NCBI GenBank assembly: GCA_900548365.1
Contig: URKM01000012.1
Span: forward strand, 1 to 46,099
Origin: an uncultured Collinsella sp.
Lineage (GTDB): Bacteria > Actinomycetota > Coriobacteriia > Coriobacteriales > Coriobacteriaceae
Direction: 5' to 3'
DNA: 46,099 nucleotides
Part shown: piece by piece, positions 6,385-13,248 of the stretch
How the letters are laid out: each line of letters begins with the position of its first letter
Position numbering within the stretch: position 1 is the stretch's first letter
Translations under genes and position numbers: made by a program
Notes under the pieces: generated by a model
Databases searched by the model: none
Seen by the model: only the letters and a program-made list of their open reading frames with translations
Told to the model about the DNA's origin: nothing

Positions 6385-6845
6385 CCAGCGACTTCTTCGC
6401 ACCCATCAACATGTCCGGCCCCTATTTCAACGCATGCGATCTGTTCGTGAGGCGGGGGACGCCCGAGGGCGAGCTGTCGCTCGATCTCGATCTCGAGATA
6501 CCGACCGAACGCGAATATCTCGAGGAGGACGGGCTTCTCGTCCTGCCGCATGAGTTGAAGGTCCGAGTATCCCTGACCGAGCACCCCGACGACGGTGAAC
6601 CCCGTGAGGCGATGCACGCCAACCTCTCTATGGGCGGAACCGTCTCGACGCCGGTGGACGCGAATGTGGACCGCGACGGGCTCGAAACCTATCTGCTATT
6701 CAACGGCATCTCGCTCTTCTATTCGTCCGCTAGGTCGTATATCGAAATGCTGACTGCGCAATCGCCGATGGGTAGGTTCACCATCCCGCCGATCGATCCC
6801 AAGAAATACCTCGATATGGCGAGGGGCGGCGACGCGGAGGCGTAG
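6381..6845 (+). CDS. SecB-like chaperone of the TAC operon
   Basis: A 154-aa acidic protein that starts inside the mqsA stop. The end, YLLFNGISLFYSSARSYIEM then LTAQSPMGRFTIPPIDPKKY, matches the SecB family pattern of strand, long helix and a final FxxPPxxP segment. SecB is normally a proteobacterial export chaperone and is not expected in an actinobacterium, so a solitary SecB-like gene after a toxin-antitoxin pair points to the TAC type (compare Rv1957 with HigBA in M. tuberculosis). It should bind the MqsA tail, protect it from proteolysis and so keep MqsR neutralised. Assigned by pattern and context. Confidence 0.85.
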   Translation: MTSDFFAPINMSGPYFNACDLFVRRGTPEGELSLDLDLEIPTEREYLEEDGLLVLPHELKVRVSLTEHPDDGEPREAMHANLSMGGTVSTPVDANVDRDGLETYLLFNGISLFYSSARSYIEMLTAQSPMGRFTIPPIDPKKYLDMARGGDAEA

Positions 6846-6884
6846 CCGTGGCCCCCCAATCGGGCAGATTGTAATGATTTCTTG

Positions 6885-6959
6885 ACGCACAGCGCTGTTG
6901 CGCCACTGCTGGCGGTGTGAAGAGGTGCGGAGCCGGTAAGTCCGTCCGCACTCGAGATT
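6885..6959 (+). ncRNA. Structured intergenic region, possible small RNA
   Basis: Between the TAC stop and the terminator lie two further hairpins: CGCCA/TGGCG at 6901-6914 and GTGCGGA/TCCGCAC at 6925-6951 (seven perfect pairs), preceded by a TTGACG at about 6882. Three stems in a row ending in a good terminator is the form of a small RNA or a structured 3' UTR. No matching -10 could be fixed, so transcription from its own promoter is unproven. Confidence 0.35.
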
Positions 6960-6990
6960 AGCCGCCTTCAAGGGCGGCTTTTCTCGTTTA
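6960..6990 (+). terminator. Intrinsic terminator after the TAC operon
   Basis: AGCCGCC (6960-6966) pairs with GGCGGCT (6973-6979) around a 6-nt loop and is followed by TTTTCTCGTTT. This is a clean rho-independent terminator in the plus direction, closing the toxin-antitoxin-chaperone transcript (and any small RNA in 6885-6959). Confidence 0.8.
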
Positions 6991-7126
6991 AGGGGGGATT
7001 AGTGGACAAGCCCTTTAAGACCAGTGAACGAGACAAGGCTGGCTCATAGGAGGTGGAACGGCGCGGGAGGTGCCCGCGCCGGACGGTAGAATCGCCATTG
7101 AGGTGGTTCGGATGTGGAGACGAAAA

Positions 7127-8002
7127 ATGGAAACGAGGACGGTCACCGTCAAATTCGGAGGGAACATCGACGGGGTCTCCGTCGACACGTTCACGCAAGT
7201 CGTGCTCGGCTATGCGAGGGTCCTGCAGAGTGCGGCGGCGGAAACCGACCCCGGGACCAAGATCGATATAAAGATCACCGCGACGCATCCCGGCTGCCTT
7301 GAAGCCGAACTCCAAACCGTGGTCCAACAACTTCCGGGGATCCTCGCCGCCGTCTCCCAGGTAAGCGATCAGCTTCTTCCGATAATTAAATCCGTAAACG
7401 GATACCTCGAACTCAGGAGGTTCCTGGCGAAAAACGGCGCTCCGAAGGATATTGCGACCACAAACGACGGCATACACGTTGTTGCCGGGAATAACGCGAC
7501 GATAAATATCACCCAGAACGTCTACAAGCTGAGCACATCGAATGCCGTAGACTCGGCCACCGAGTCGATGTTCTCGGCGCTCGAATCGGATGGGGATATC
7601 GAATCCGTCGCGCTCAAGACGGACGGGGTCGATGACTTCGAGTCGCCATCCGACGAATTCCCATCGCTCAAATCCGCTCCCCAATGCACGATCGGAGACG
7701 AAAGGACCGAGATGGTCAGCCAGGTACTGCTCTCCATCACGAAACCCATACTCGAGGTGAGCGACAAGCGGAAGTGGGAGTTCTACTGGAATGGGAACAA
7801 GACCACCGGCTACATGGCCGATATGGGATTCCTCAAGAAGCTCGCAAGCCATGAATACACCTTCGGCATCGGTGACGACATCCTCGCCGACCTCGAGCTC
7901 ACGCAGCACCGCAATTCGATGAACGTCTGGGAAAACAAGAAGATCCGCATCATAAAAGTCTACGACGTTATCGCGCAGCCACGCGATCAGCGCCTGTTTT
8001 AA
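7127..8002 (+). CDS. Unrecognised 291-aa cargo protein
   Basis: I do not recognise the function. ATG 7127 follows GGAG by eight bases; ATG 7112 (behind GAGG) is an alternative and adds five residues. The N-terminus is beta-rich (TVTVKFGGNIDGVSVDTFTQ), then an amphipathic/hydrophobic region (LPGILAAVSQVSDQLLPIIK), a Ser/Asp-rich acidic middle (DSATESMFSALESD), and a conserved-looking C-terminal segment (KWEFYWNGNKTTGYMADMGF and FGIGDDILADLEL). There is no signal peptide or clear membrane span. It stands alone between the TAC terminator and the integrase, the usual slot for phage moron or defence genes. Overall it looks like an intact, soluble protein. Confidence 0.7.
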   Translation: METRTVTVKFGGNIDGVSVDTFTQVVLGYARVLQSAAAETDPGTKIDIKITATHPGCLEAELQTVVQQLPGILAAVSQVSDQLLPIIKSVNGYLELRRFLAKNGAPKDIATTNDGIHVVAGNNATINITQNVYKLSTSNAVDSATESMFSALESDGDIESVALKTDGVDDFESPSDEFPSLKSAPQCTIGDERTEMVSQVLLSITKPILEVSDKRKWEFYWNGNKTTGYMADMGFLKKLASHEYTFGIGDDILADLELTQHRNSMNVWENKKIRIIKVYDVIAQPRDQRLF

Positions 8003-8257
8003 TACGCCGCCCCAAAGAGCAGCGCCGAGAACGGCTTTCAGCCCAATAAAGAGACAGGCGAACTAGACGAAGTCGCAACTTACAAGAAAGTCTTGTTAGA
8101 TCAGTACGTCATGGCATCGCACAACAGATGCGTCCCACCAATTGATTGGTGAGACGCCGTTCTGGCCACATGTCACACGACGCCCCGCTCCCCCACATGC
8201 TTGGCGGCGGAGGGGAACGGGGCGCGAACATCCCCATGAAAGGGGGCGCATTAGATT
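8003..8257. other. 255-bp gap before integrase
   Basis: No gene is apparent. It contains small dyads: ACAAGA/TCTTGT near 8080-8095, and CACCAAT (8136-8142) with its complement ATTGGTG (8145-8151). The second, 100 bp before the integrase start, could be an operator. No good promoter hexamers were found by eye. Confidence 0.4.
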
Positions 8258-9403
8258 ATGGCACAGCAACCCAAGCGCAAGATCGGGAGCATCGAGCCCG
8301 CCGGCCCCGGCGTCTGGCGCGTCCGTGTCTCACGCGGCAGTAGGAGCGACGGGAGCAGGCGCACGGTCAACGAGACCGTGTACGGTACCTACGAGGACGC
8401 CGACATAGCCTGCGCGCGGATCGCCTCGGAGATGGGCGCCACGGTCTCCTACGGGGACAGCCTGACCCTGTCGCAGTACTACCACGGCATCTTCCGCCTG
8501 GCGCCCTCCAACCGCGGCACCAAGCGGTCGAACGTGACCCTCAAAGGCTACGACTCGCAGATGGAGCGGTTCGTCCTGCCGCTGATCGGGGACAAGCCGA
8601 TATCATCCATCAAGCACTCGGACATCAAGCAGGCGGTACTCTCGTCCACTTCCCCGAGCAAGTGCAAGACCGTCTTGCGGGCGGTGATGCGTGCGGCCTA
8701 CGACGACGACCTCGTACCGGAGATGCCCATGACGCGGCGCATCGTGACCCCGCAGAGGCACCGCGAGCAGACCAGGCCGTGGGACGCCATGGAGGCGGCG
8801 AGGGCGCTCGCAGCGCTGCAGGGCAGCGGCGCGCCGGAGGTCATCTGCATCCTCGGTCTCTCGGGCTTCCGCTACGAGGAGGTCTTGGGTATCGCGCCCT
8901 GCAACATCCAGGCGCAGCAGACGTTCGACATAGGCACCGGCGAGACGCTCACTTCCCTCACCGCCACCATCACGCAGACGTACACGGACGAAGACGGCCT
9001 CAAGAGCAAGGCGAAGACCGACTTCTCGATGCGCTCCATGCCGGTGCTCGTCCAGGGCCGCGAGCGCCTACTCCAGATCATCGCCGAGGGCAGGCCGAGC
9101 GACCCCGCCGACGTGGCGGAGTGGGCCGCGACCAGGCTCGTGCCCTACACCTCCGACAAGGCGCGCAAGCTGTGGCGCTCGGCGGTCGAGGGCGCCGGAC
9201 TGCGCTACATCCCGCCCGACATGCTGCGCCATACCTCCGAGACGCTCATGCAGGCCGCGAGCCTGCCCGATACGCTCGTGAGCCGCCTCCATGGCCATAC
9301 CGACCTCAAGACGGATTACAAGCACTACCTCCGCCCCGATGCTTCCGCAGCGGAGCGCGCGGCCCGCGAGGTCCATAAGATCATGCCGGCGGGCGGCCTC
9401 TAG
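8258..9403 (+). CDS. int: Tyrosine recombinase (phage integrase)
   Basis: A 381-aa site-specific recombinase that integrates and excises the element. Residues 1-65 form the arm-binding domain with VWRVRVSRGSRSDGSRR; 75-160 the SAM-like core-binding domain; 170-381 the catalytic domain. Visible catalytic residues are Arg205 (SGFRYEEVLG), Arg324 (DMLRHTS), His347 in HGH and the Tyr in TDYKHYL (354 or 357). The usual His of HxxR is Asp321. It ends next to the TAGTC repeat cluster and a GC hairpin, and points at hicAB and tRNA-Leu, so the attachment site should be near 10,280-10,520. Its ATG follows AAAGGGGGC at a loose distance. Confidence 0.93.
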   Translation: MAQQPKRKIGSIEPAGPGVWRVRVSRGSRSDGSRRTVNETVYGTYEDADIACARIASEMGATVSYGDSLTLSQYYHGIFRLAPSNRGTKRSNVTLKGYDSQMERFVLPLIGDKPISSIKHSDIKQAVLSSTSPSKCKTVLRAVMRAAYDDDLVPEMPMTRRIVTPQRHREQTRPWDAMEAARALAALQGSGAPEVICILGLSGFRYEEVLGIAPCNIQAQQTFDIGTGETLTSLTATITQTYTDEDGLKSKAKTDFSMRSMPVLVQGRERLLQIIAEGRPSDPADVAEWAATRLVPYTSDKARKLWRSAVEGAGLRYIPPDMLRHTSETLMQAASLPDTLVSRLHGHTDLKTDYKHYLRPDASAAERAAREVHKIMPAGGL

Positions 9404-9440
9404 TCCAATCCTTGGACTAATTAGTCGTATAGATAGACTA
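9401..9440. repeat. Cluster of four TAGTC half-sites
   Basis: TAGTC occurs at 9401 and 9422, and its complement GACTA at 9415 and 9436. The first pair lies in an exact dyad (TAGTCCAA, TCC, TTGGACTA) that includes the integrase stop codon; the second pair is TTAGTC/GACTAA around 9 nt. Alternating half-sites beside an integrase fit arm-type integrase or excisionase binding sites. Confidence 0.5.
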
Positions 9441-9442
9441 AG

Positions 9443-9473
9443 CCCCCGGGCGCGGTTCACTCGCGCCCGGGGG
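9443..9473. terminator. GC-rich hairpin between convergent int and hicB
   Basis: Twelve perfect pairs (CCCCCGGGCGCG, 9443-9454, with 9462-9473) close a 7-nt loop. It lies between the ends of the integrase (plus) and hicB (minus), so it probably ends transcription both ways, though no T run is present on either side. Confidence 0.5.
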
Positions 9474-9541
9474 GGGCTAGACATGCCGACGCGTATCGGC
9501 CATGCACATCAGACTACATCAACATCGAAGCATCAACCAGA

Positions 9542-9988
9542 TTAAACCGCAGTCGCCTGCCTGGGCCTTCCCGACCTCGGAGCGTACTCGATGCGGGCAT
9601 CGACCGAAGCCTTGGAGACCATTCTCTTCGTCCCGTCTTTCCACGAATCGAGTAACCCGGAGTTGATCAATTGGGCGACGCGCGCCGAACTCACCCCGAG
9701 CGCCCGGGCCGCCTCTGCGGCGGTCATGGCCGGTATGTCACCGAGCTCCCTTGACACGGCGATAGCCACAATCCGCCCGCCGTGCTCCGGCTCGTGCCCG
9801 AACTCCATGGCCGGCAGCTCGCACCTCCCCATCAGATGATCGTCGACCGTCTCCATCAACCAATCGGCCGCGCTCTCGATTGCATCGTTCAGGTCATCGC
9901 CGAACGTGCCCTCTCCCCATCCGCCGCACGGGACGGCGTCGATGCATCCATTCGATGGATAGAACTCAAACTCCCAAACGTATACCAT
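9542..9988 (-). CDS. hicB: HicB-family antitoxin with MerR-like HTH
   Basis: A 148-aa antitoxin. Residues 1-75 form the HicB partial RNase H-like domain (YVWEFEFYPSNGCIDAVPCG, GTFGDDLNDAIESAADWLME); residues about 85-135 are an excisionase/MerR-type HTH (MTAAEAARALGVSSARVAQL, then SGLLDSWKDGTKRMVSKASV). The start is ATG 9988 rather than the TTG at 9994, since AGGA lies eight bases before it. It is 53 bp downstream of hicA on the same strand. It should neutralise HicA by direct binding and repress the operon through the TATTAGC sites upstream of hicA. Confidence 0.82.
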   Translation of the reverse strand: MVYVWEFEFYPSNGCIDAVPCGGWGEGTFGDDLNDAIESAADWLMETVDDHLMGRCELPAMEFGHEPEHGGRIVAIAVSRELGDIPAMTAAEAARALGVSSARVAQLINSGLLDSWKDGTKRMVSKASVDARIEYAPRSGRPRQATAV

Positions 9989-10041
9989 TGCCAATTCCTT
10001 TCATTCCACATGCAAGCATTGGCCCCGAAGGCGGCGGGCGC

Positions 10042-10212
10042 TTACCGCAAGCCCGCCGCCTTCAGAATCCTCTTGGCCGTCTCGTCCTCGATCTCCCTGT
10101 GCCGCTTCACCTTCACCGTGATGTCACCCTTCGTGAACTTCTCGTGCTTGGTTCCGCCGCGGGACTCGAACCCTGCTTCCAAGAGGATCTTGACCAATAC
10201 GCGTCGTTGCAT
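10042..10212 (-). CDS. hicA: HicA-family mRNA interferase toxin (56 aa)
   Basis: A short gene below the usual ORF cutoff. ATG 10212 follows AAGGAGGTGAC, a very strong ribosome site. The peptide has the HicA double-stranded RNA-binding-fold pattern: VLVKILLEAGFESRGGTKHE, then KFTKGDITVKVKRHREIEDE and TAKRILKAAGL. His23 in GGTKHEKF is at the place of the catalytic His of HicA toxins. HicA cleaves mRNA and stops translation. The neighbouring hicB encodes the antitoxin. Length, His position and partner make this a confident call even without alignment. Confidence 0.85.
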   Translation of the reverse strand: MQRRVLVKILLEAGFESRGGTKHEKFTKGDITVKVKRHREIEDETAKRILKAAGLR

Positions 10213-10231
10213 GTCACCTCCTTCGTTGCAA

Positions 10232-10280
10232 AATATATATTAGCATACGCTAATAGTTATTACTAGCAACTATTAGCTTT
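10232..10280 (-). promoter_or_regulatory. hicAB promoter with three TATTAGC half-sites
   Basis: On the minus strand TTGCTA (10269-10264), 16 bp, TATGCT (10247-10242) is a plausible promoter. The half-site TATTAGC occurs at 10238 and 10271 and its complement at 10249, giving two overlapping dyads (10238-10255 and the perfect ten-bp arms 10249-10258/10268-10277). They cover the promoter, so autorepression by the HicB HTH is likely. The region is clearly AT-rich compared with its surroundings. Confidence 0.55.
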
Positions 10281-10390
10281 TTCTAAGATTTATTAAGCAT
10301 GGAGACAATTGCATAAAACAGGAGTCTGAGCATATTAGTTAGGTACCTATGTCCCATGAAGTCCTAATCCGCCTACGATACCTAAATATG
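10281..10390. other. AT-rich gap between hicAB and the tRNA terminator
   Basis: No gene seen. It holds an inverted pair TTAGGTA / TACCTAA (about 10,340 and 10,377). This stretch lies where the element joins the chromosome and may contain the attachment core; it has no repeat of itself inside the window. Confidence 0.35.
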
Positions 10391-10420
10391 CAAAAAAGCT
10401 CCCGCACATGGCGGGAGCTT
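10391..10420 (-). terminator. Intrinsic terminator of tRNA-Leu
   Basis: Arms 10396-10405 and 10411-10420 (AAGCTCCCGC and complement) pair perfectly around 5 nt; on the minus strand a run of six T follows. It starts about 12 bp after the tRNA 3' end. Confidence 0.85.
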
Positions 10421-10431
10421 TGGTTTTGATA

Positions 10432-10517
10432 TGGTGCCCGAGGTGAGATTCGAACTCACACGCTGTTGCCAGCGGAGGATTTTGAGTCCCCTGCGTCTGC
10501 CGTTCCGCCACTCGGGC
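10432..10517 (-). tRNA. tRNA-Leu(CAA)
   Basis: An 86-nt type II tRNA. The acceptor stem GCCCGAG (10517-10511) pairs with CTCGGGC, then A and an encoded CCA. The anticodon loop CTCAAAA gives anticodon CAA (Leu, UUG codons). The long variable arm (CGCTGGCAACAGCG) and T-loop TTCGAAT are present. Its 3' end points toward the integrase, so it is the likely attB. Confidence 0.95.
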
Positions 10518-10553
10518 GCGGATTGCCATCATATAGTAGCACAACGAATCGAT

Positions 10554-12146
10554 CTACAGCGCACGCAATTCAATCAGTTCGATCTCGCGAGCCATCTCGA
10601 CGTCATCGCATCCTCGTCCCTCAACGCTCGCCTCTCCGAGCTGATTGTCATACGGATCCCAGCGCACCTCGTCGAAATCGGGCTCGAACGCAGCCTGATA
10701 TGCGCTGTTGGCCACCATGCGCCAGGGATCGAGATTGCCGAAATGATGCCGCCGTCTCGTCTCGTTCCCCGAGCGTCGCGCAGAGGAGCCGAAGGACACG
10801 TCCGCCCATAGCCAGCCGTATTCTTCGGTGTAGAACATAGCCCAATCATGGGGGCCGATATAATCGCAGGCGACATAGAGACCGCTTTGCCATCGCGCAG
10901 GAATACCCGCTATCCGGCAGAGGGTGATAAACGTCAACGCCATGACTCCGCAATCGCCCCGAAGCGACTTGGCGCAATTATCGGCGATATCGTCGAGCTG
11001 GGCGTAATCAGGCTGATAGCGATAGTCCACGTGGCCTGTCAGGTAATCGTAGATAGCCCGGGCGCGATCGATAGGCCGCTCGATGCCGTCGACCAGCCTC
11101 GATGCGAGAGCGCGCAAAAACGGCGTGAAACGAATATGGGGATGCAGCTCCGCCAAGTCGTCGGGGCAGGGATCGGGCGCAGCGACGCGCTCCATGCCCG
11201 CCGGCGCATACGTATCGATGTAGGGGGCATCGATGCGGTACCTGTACGTCACCTCGAAGGCACGTTCGGAACGAGACTCCCAGAACACGGTCCTCGCCGG
11301 TGCATCCTCACGGGCAACGACGCCTCCGGCAGACATGGAAAGCAGCTCGATTTGAGACTGCTGGGGGCTCCTGGCGGGAACGGGTAGCCAGGCGCGCACC
11401 ATCTCCCCGGGCAGGGCGCCGGGCACCGCGATGCGAGCGCGGGCCGTCACGAGATACGATGCCCCGCCGTCTGCGCGCATTTTCGCAAGCATCTCATCGC
11501 GCGTCCGGATGTCGGAGGCGTCCTCCTCGAGCAGCCCGGGCACCTCCGCAGGATAGACCCGCAAAGAATCGAGGAAGTTGTTCAAGAAGCGCTGCTCGCC
11601 GTCGATGAAACGCCAGTCTATCCGCTTGCGATCGATGAGCTCGTCCAGCTGCTCATCGCTAAACTCCGGCCATTCCGAGCGAATCATCTCGAGAGCGCGC
11701 CCGCGATCGATGCGGTATTGACGACCCAACCTGCCCATGCGATGGAGCTCGATGCGAAGGCACGCCGCAAGTTCGGGCTCGATATCGCCTTCGAGCATCT
11801 CCCGGCAAGCGGCGCGTGCGGCCTTCAGATCGCCCTGCTCCTTGTAGCGGGCGATCTCAACGGGCAGCCCGATATCCAGGCTGCCGTAATCGCTATTCCT
11901 TGCGGCATCGCGGCTCCCCACCGGGCCCCCTTCCACCAACTCGCCGGCCTCCGGGCTCACCGTTGCGATCTTCATCGCGGCACCGTTCGTGAAGCGGGTT
12001 TCGTCGGTCGCGGCGCAAAGGTCGTCGACGCCGATATCGCGCGACCGGCCGATAGGGATCGAAGCGCCGAGCCCGAACTCCACGCGGTCCGGGCACGAGC
12101 TCGCTCCCGCTGCGGCGACGGACTCTCCCTCGAAACGATTTGCCAT
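10554..12146 (-). CDS. Transglutaminase-like domain protein
   Basis: A 530-aa soluble protein. The C-terminal third contains a transglutaminase/protease-like core: IYDYLTGHVDYRYQPDYA, the Cys of RGDCGVMALTFITLCRIAGI, the His of GPHDWAMFY and the Asp of WLWADVSFG, the full Cys-His-Asp triad. The middle (SYLVTARARIAVPGALPGEM and the following strands) is a beta-sandwich of the type often placed before this domain. The N-terminal 200 residues are unassigned. ATG 12146 follows AAAGGA; the open frame continues upstream through the aldolase terminator and is not used. Substrate unknown: cytosolic peptidase or amidase roles are possible. Confidence 0.78.
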   Translation of the reverse strand: MANRFEGESVAAAGASSCPDRVEFGLGASIPIGRSRDIGVDDLCAATDETRFTNGAAMKIATVSPEAGELVEGGPVGSRDAARNSDYGSLDIGLPVEIARYKEQGDLKAARAACREMLEGDIEPELAACLRIELHRMGRLGRQYRIDRGRALEMIRSEWPEFSDEQLDELIDRKRIDWRFIDGEQRFLNNFLDSLRVYPAEVPGLLEEDASDIRTRDEMLAKMRADGGASYLVTARARIAVPGALPGEMVRAWLPVPARSPQQSQIELLSMSAGGVVAREDAPARTVFWESRSERAFEVTYRYRIDAPYIDTYAPAGMERVAAPDPCPDDLAELHPHIRFTPFLRALASRLVDGIERPIDRARAIYDYLTGHVDYRYQPDYAQLDDIADNCAKSLRGDCGVMALTFITLCRIAGIPARWQSGLYVACDYIGPHDWAMFYTEEYGWLWADVSFGSSARRSGNETRRRHHFGNLDPWRMVANSAYQAAFEPDFDEVRWDPYDNQLGEASVEGRGCDDVEMAREIELIELRAL

Positions 12147-12254
12147 GACCCGTTCCTTTCCAAAAGACGACAGTGGAACCAAGGTACCAGATGCCAACGG
12201 CGCGAAATCCATGGCATCGGCGACGGTGCGGCACGGAAAGGACCATCGCGAAGC

Positions 12255-12350
12255 AAGAGAAAACCCCGGCCTCTCCTCATCACGCACCATACGGCGCGCT
12301 CGATTATCCATCGGGCGCCGCCGGGCAGGGCGAACGGAAAGGCCGGGGTT
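12255..12350 (-). terminator. Terminator after the aldolase gene
   Basis: AACCCCGGCC and GGCCGGGGTT (12262-12271 and 12341-12350) are exact complements; the intervening 69 nt is itself GC-rich and foldable. On the minus strand the second arm is followed by TTTTCTCTT. It ends the fba transcript just before the transglutaminase gene. Confidence 0.6.
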
Positions 12351-12381
12351 GAGCGCTACGGTCTAGAAAGCGCGCGGAAGA

Positions 12382-13248
12382 CTACGCCTTGTTGACGGAG
12401 CCGAACTCCTCCATGAGCTCCTTGGCGCGGGCAACGATGGCCTCGCGACCGGGCTTGAGGATCTTGCGGGGATCGAAGCCCTTGCCCTCGAGGTCCTTGC
12501 CGGCCTCGATGTACTCGCGGGTAGCCTTGGCGAAAACGAGCTGAAGATCGGTGTTCACGTTGATCTTGGAAACGCCGAGGGAGATGGCCTTCTGGATCTG
12601 GTCGACCGGGATGCCGGTACCGCCATGCAGGACGAGCGGCAGATCGCCGACCTCGGCCTTGATCTCGCCGAGGCGCTCGAAGGACAGGCCCGCCCAGTCT
12701 GCCGGGTAGACGCCGTGGATGTTGCCGATGCCGCAGGCGAGGAAGTCGACACCAAGGTCGGCGATCTGCTTGCACTCGGCGGGGTCGGCGAGCTCACCGT
12801 TGGAGGCGACGCCGTCCTCGACGCCACCGATGCCGCCGACCTCGGCCTCGATGGAGATGCCCTTGGAGTGGGCGAGCTCCACGAGCTCCTTGGTGCGGTC
12901 GAGGTTGATCTGGAAGGTCTCCTCGTGGGAACCGTCGTACATGATGGAGGCGAAGCCGGCCTCGATGCACTTGAAGCAGTCCTCATAAGAACCGTGATCG
13001 AGGTGCAGCGCCACGGGAACGGTCACGCCGGTGGCCTCGACAGCAGCCTTGACCATATCGGCGCAGACCTTGAAACCGCCCATCCACTTGGCGGCGCCAG
13101 CGGTGCACTGGAGGATCAGCGGGGACTTGACCTCCTCGGCGGCCTGGAGGACAGCGAGCGTCCACTCCAGGTTGTTCGTGTTGAAGGCGCCCAGGGCGTA
13201 ATGGCCTGCCTCGGCGTCCTTGAGCATCTGAGCTGCATTGACCAGCAT
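12382..13248 (-). CDS. fba: Class II fructose-1,6-bisphosphate aldolase
   Basis: A 288-aa zinc aldolase that reversibly splits fructose 1,6-bisphosphate into DHAP and glyceraldehyde 3-phosphate in glycolysis/gluconeogenesis. The metal and active-site motifs are all present: ALHLDHGS near residue 81-88, YDGSHEE near 104, EAEVGGIGG near 134, HGGTGIP near 205 and INVNTD near 230. The length is normal. ATG 13248 follows GGGAGG. It is a single-gene unit with its own terminator at 12255-12350. GatY/KbaY tagatose aldolases are close relatives, but the context gives no galactitol genes. Confidence 0.93.
   Translation of the reverse strand: MLVNAAQMLKDAEAGHYALGAFNTNNLEWTLAVLQAAEEVKSPLILQCTAGAAKWMGGFKVCADMVKAAVEATGVTVPVALHLDHGSYEDCFKCIEAGFASIMYDGSHEETFQINLDRTKELVELAHSKGISIEAEVGGIGGVEDGVASNGELADPAECKQIADLGVDFLACGIGNIHGVYPADWAGLSFERLGEIKAEVGDLPLVLHGGTGIPVDQIQKAISLGVSKINVNTDLQLVFAKATREYIEAGKDLEGKGFDPRKILKPGREAIVARAKELMEEFGSVNKA

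Larger units (their letters stand above)
1..10431. mobile_element. Integrated phage-like element, right-hand end (left end outside window)
   Basis: The region carries a terminase small/large pair, an HNH nuclease, many very short tightly packed genes with strong GGAGG ribosome sites, an outward tyrosine integrase, and two toxin-antitoxin modules, none of which resemble the housekeeping genes that follow. The leftward block (1-5403) is phage-type; the rightward block (5528-9403) is the lysogeny/cargo side. The right limit is placed at the 3' end of tRNA-Leu, which faces the integrase; this is inference because the second att copy lies outside the window. No replication gene and no obvious CI-like repressor are visible here, so it may be a satellite, a remnant, or simply have those genes to the left. 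Confidence 0.8.

Noticed and set aside
7053..7271. GTG-started 72-codon frame with a strong GGAGG before it
   Set aside because: The ribosome site is attractive, but the peptide is an Arg/Ser/Pro-rich out-of-frame reading of the 7127 gene. The site may be a remnant.
1..10431. CRISPR array or insertion sequence
   Set aside because: The only short repeats are the four 10-bp units at 2738-2774 without spacers; no transposase or terminal inverted repeats were found.
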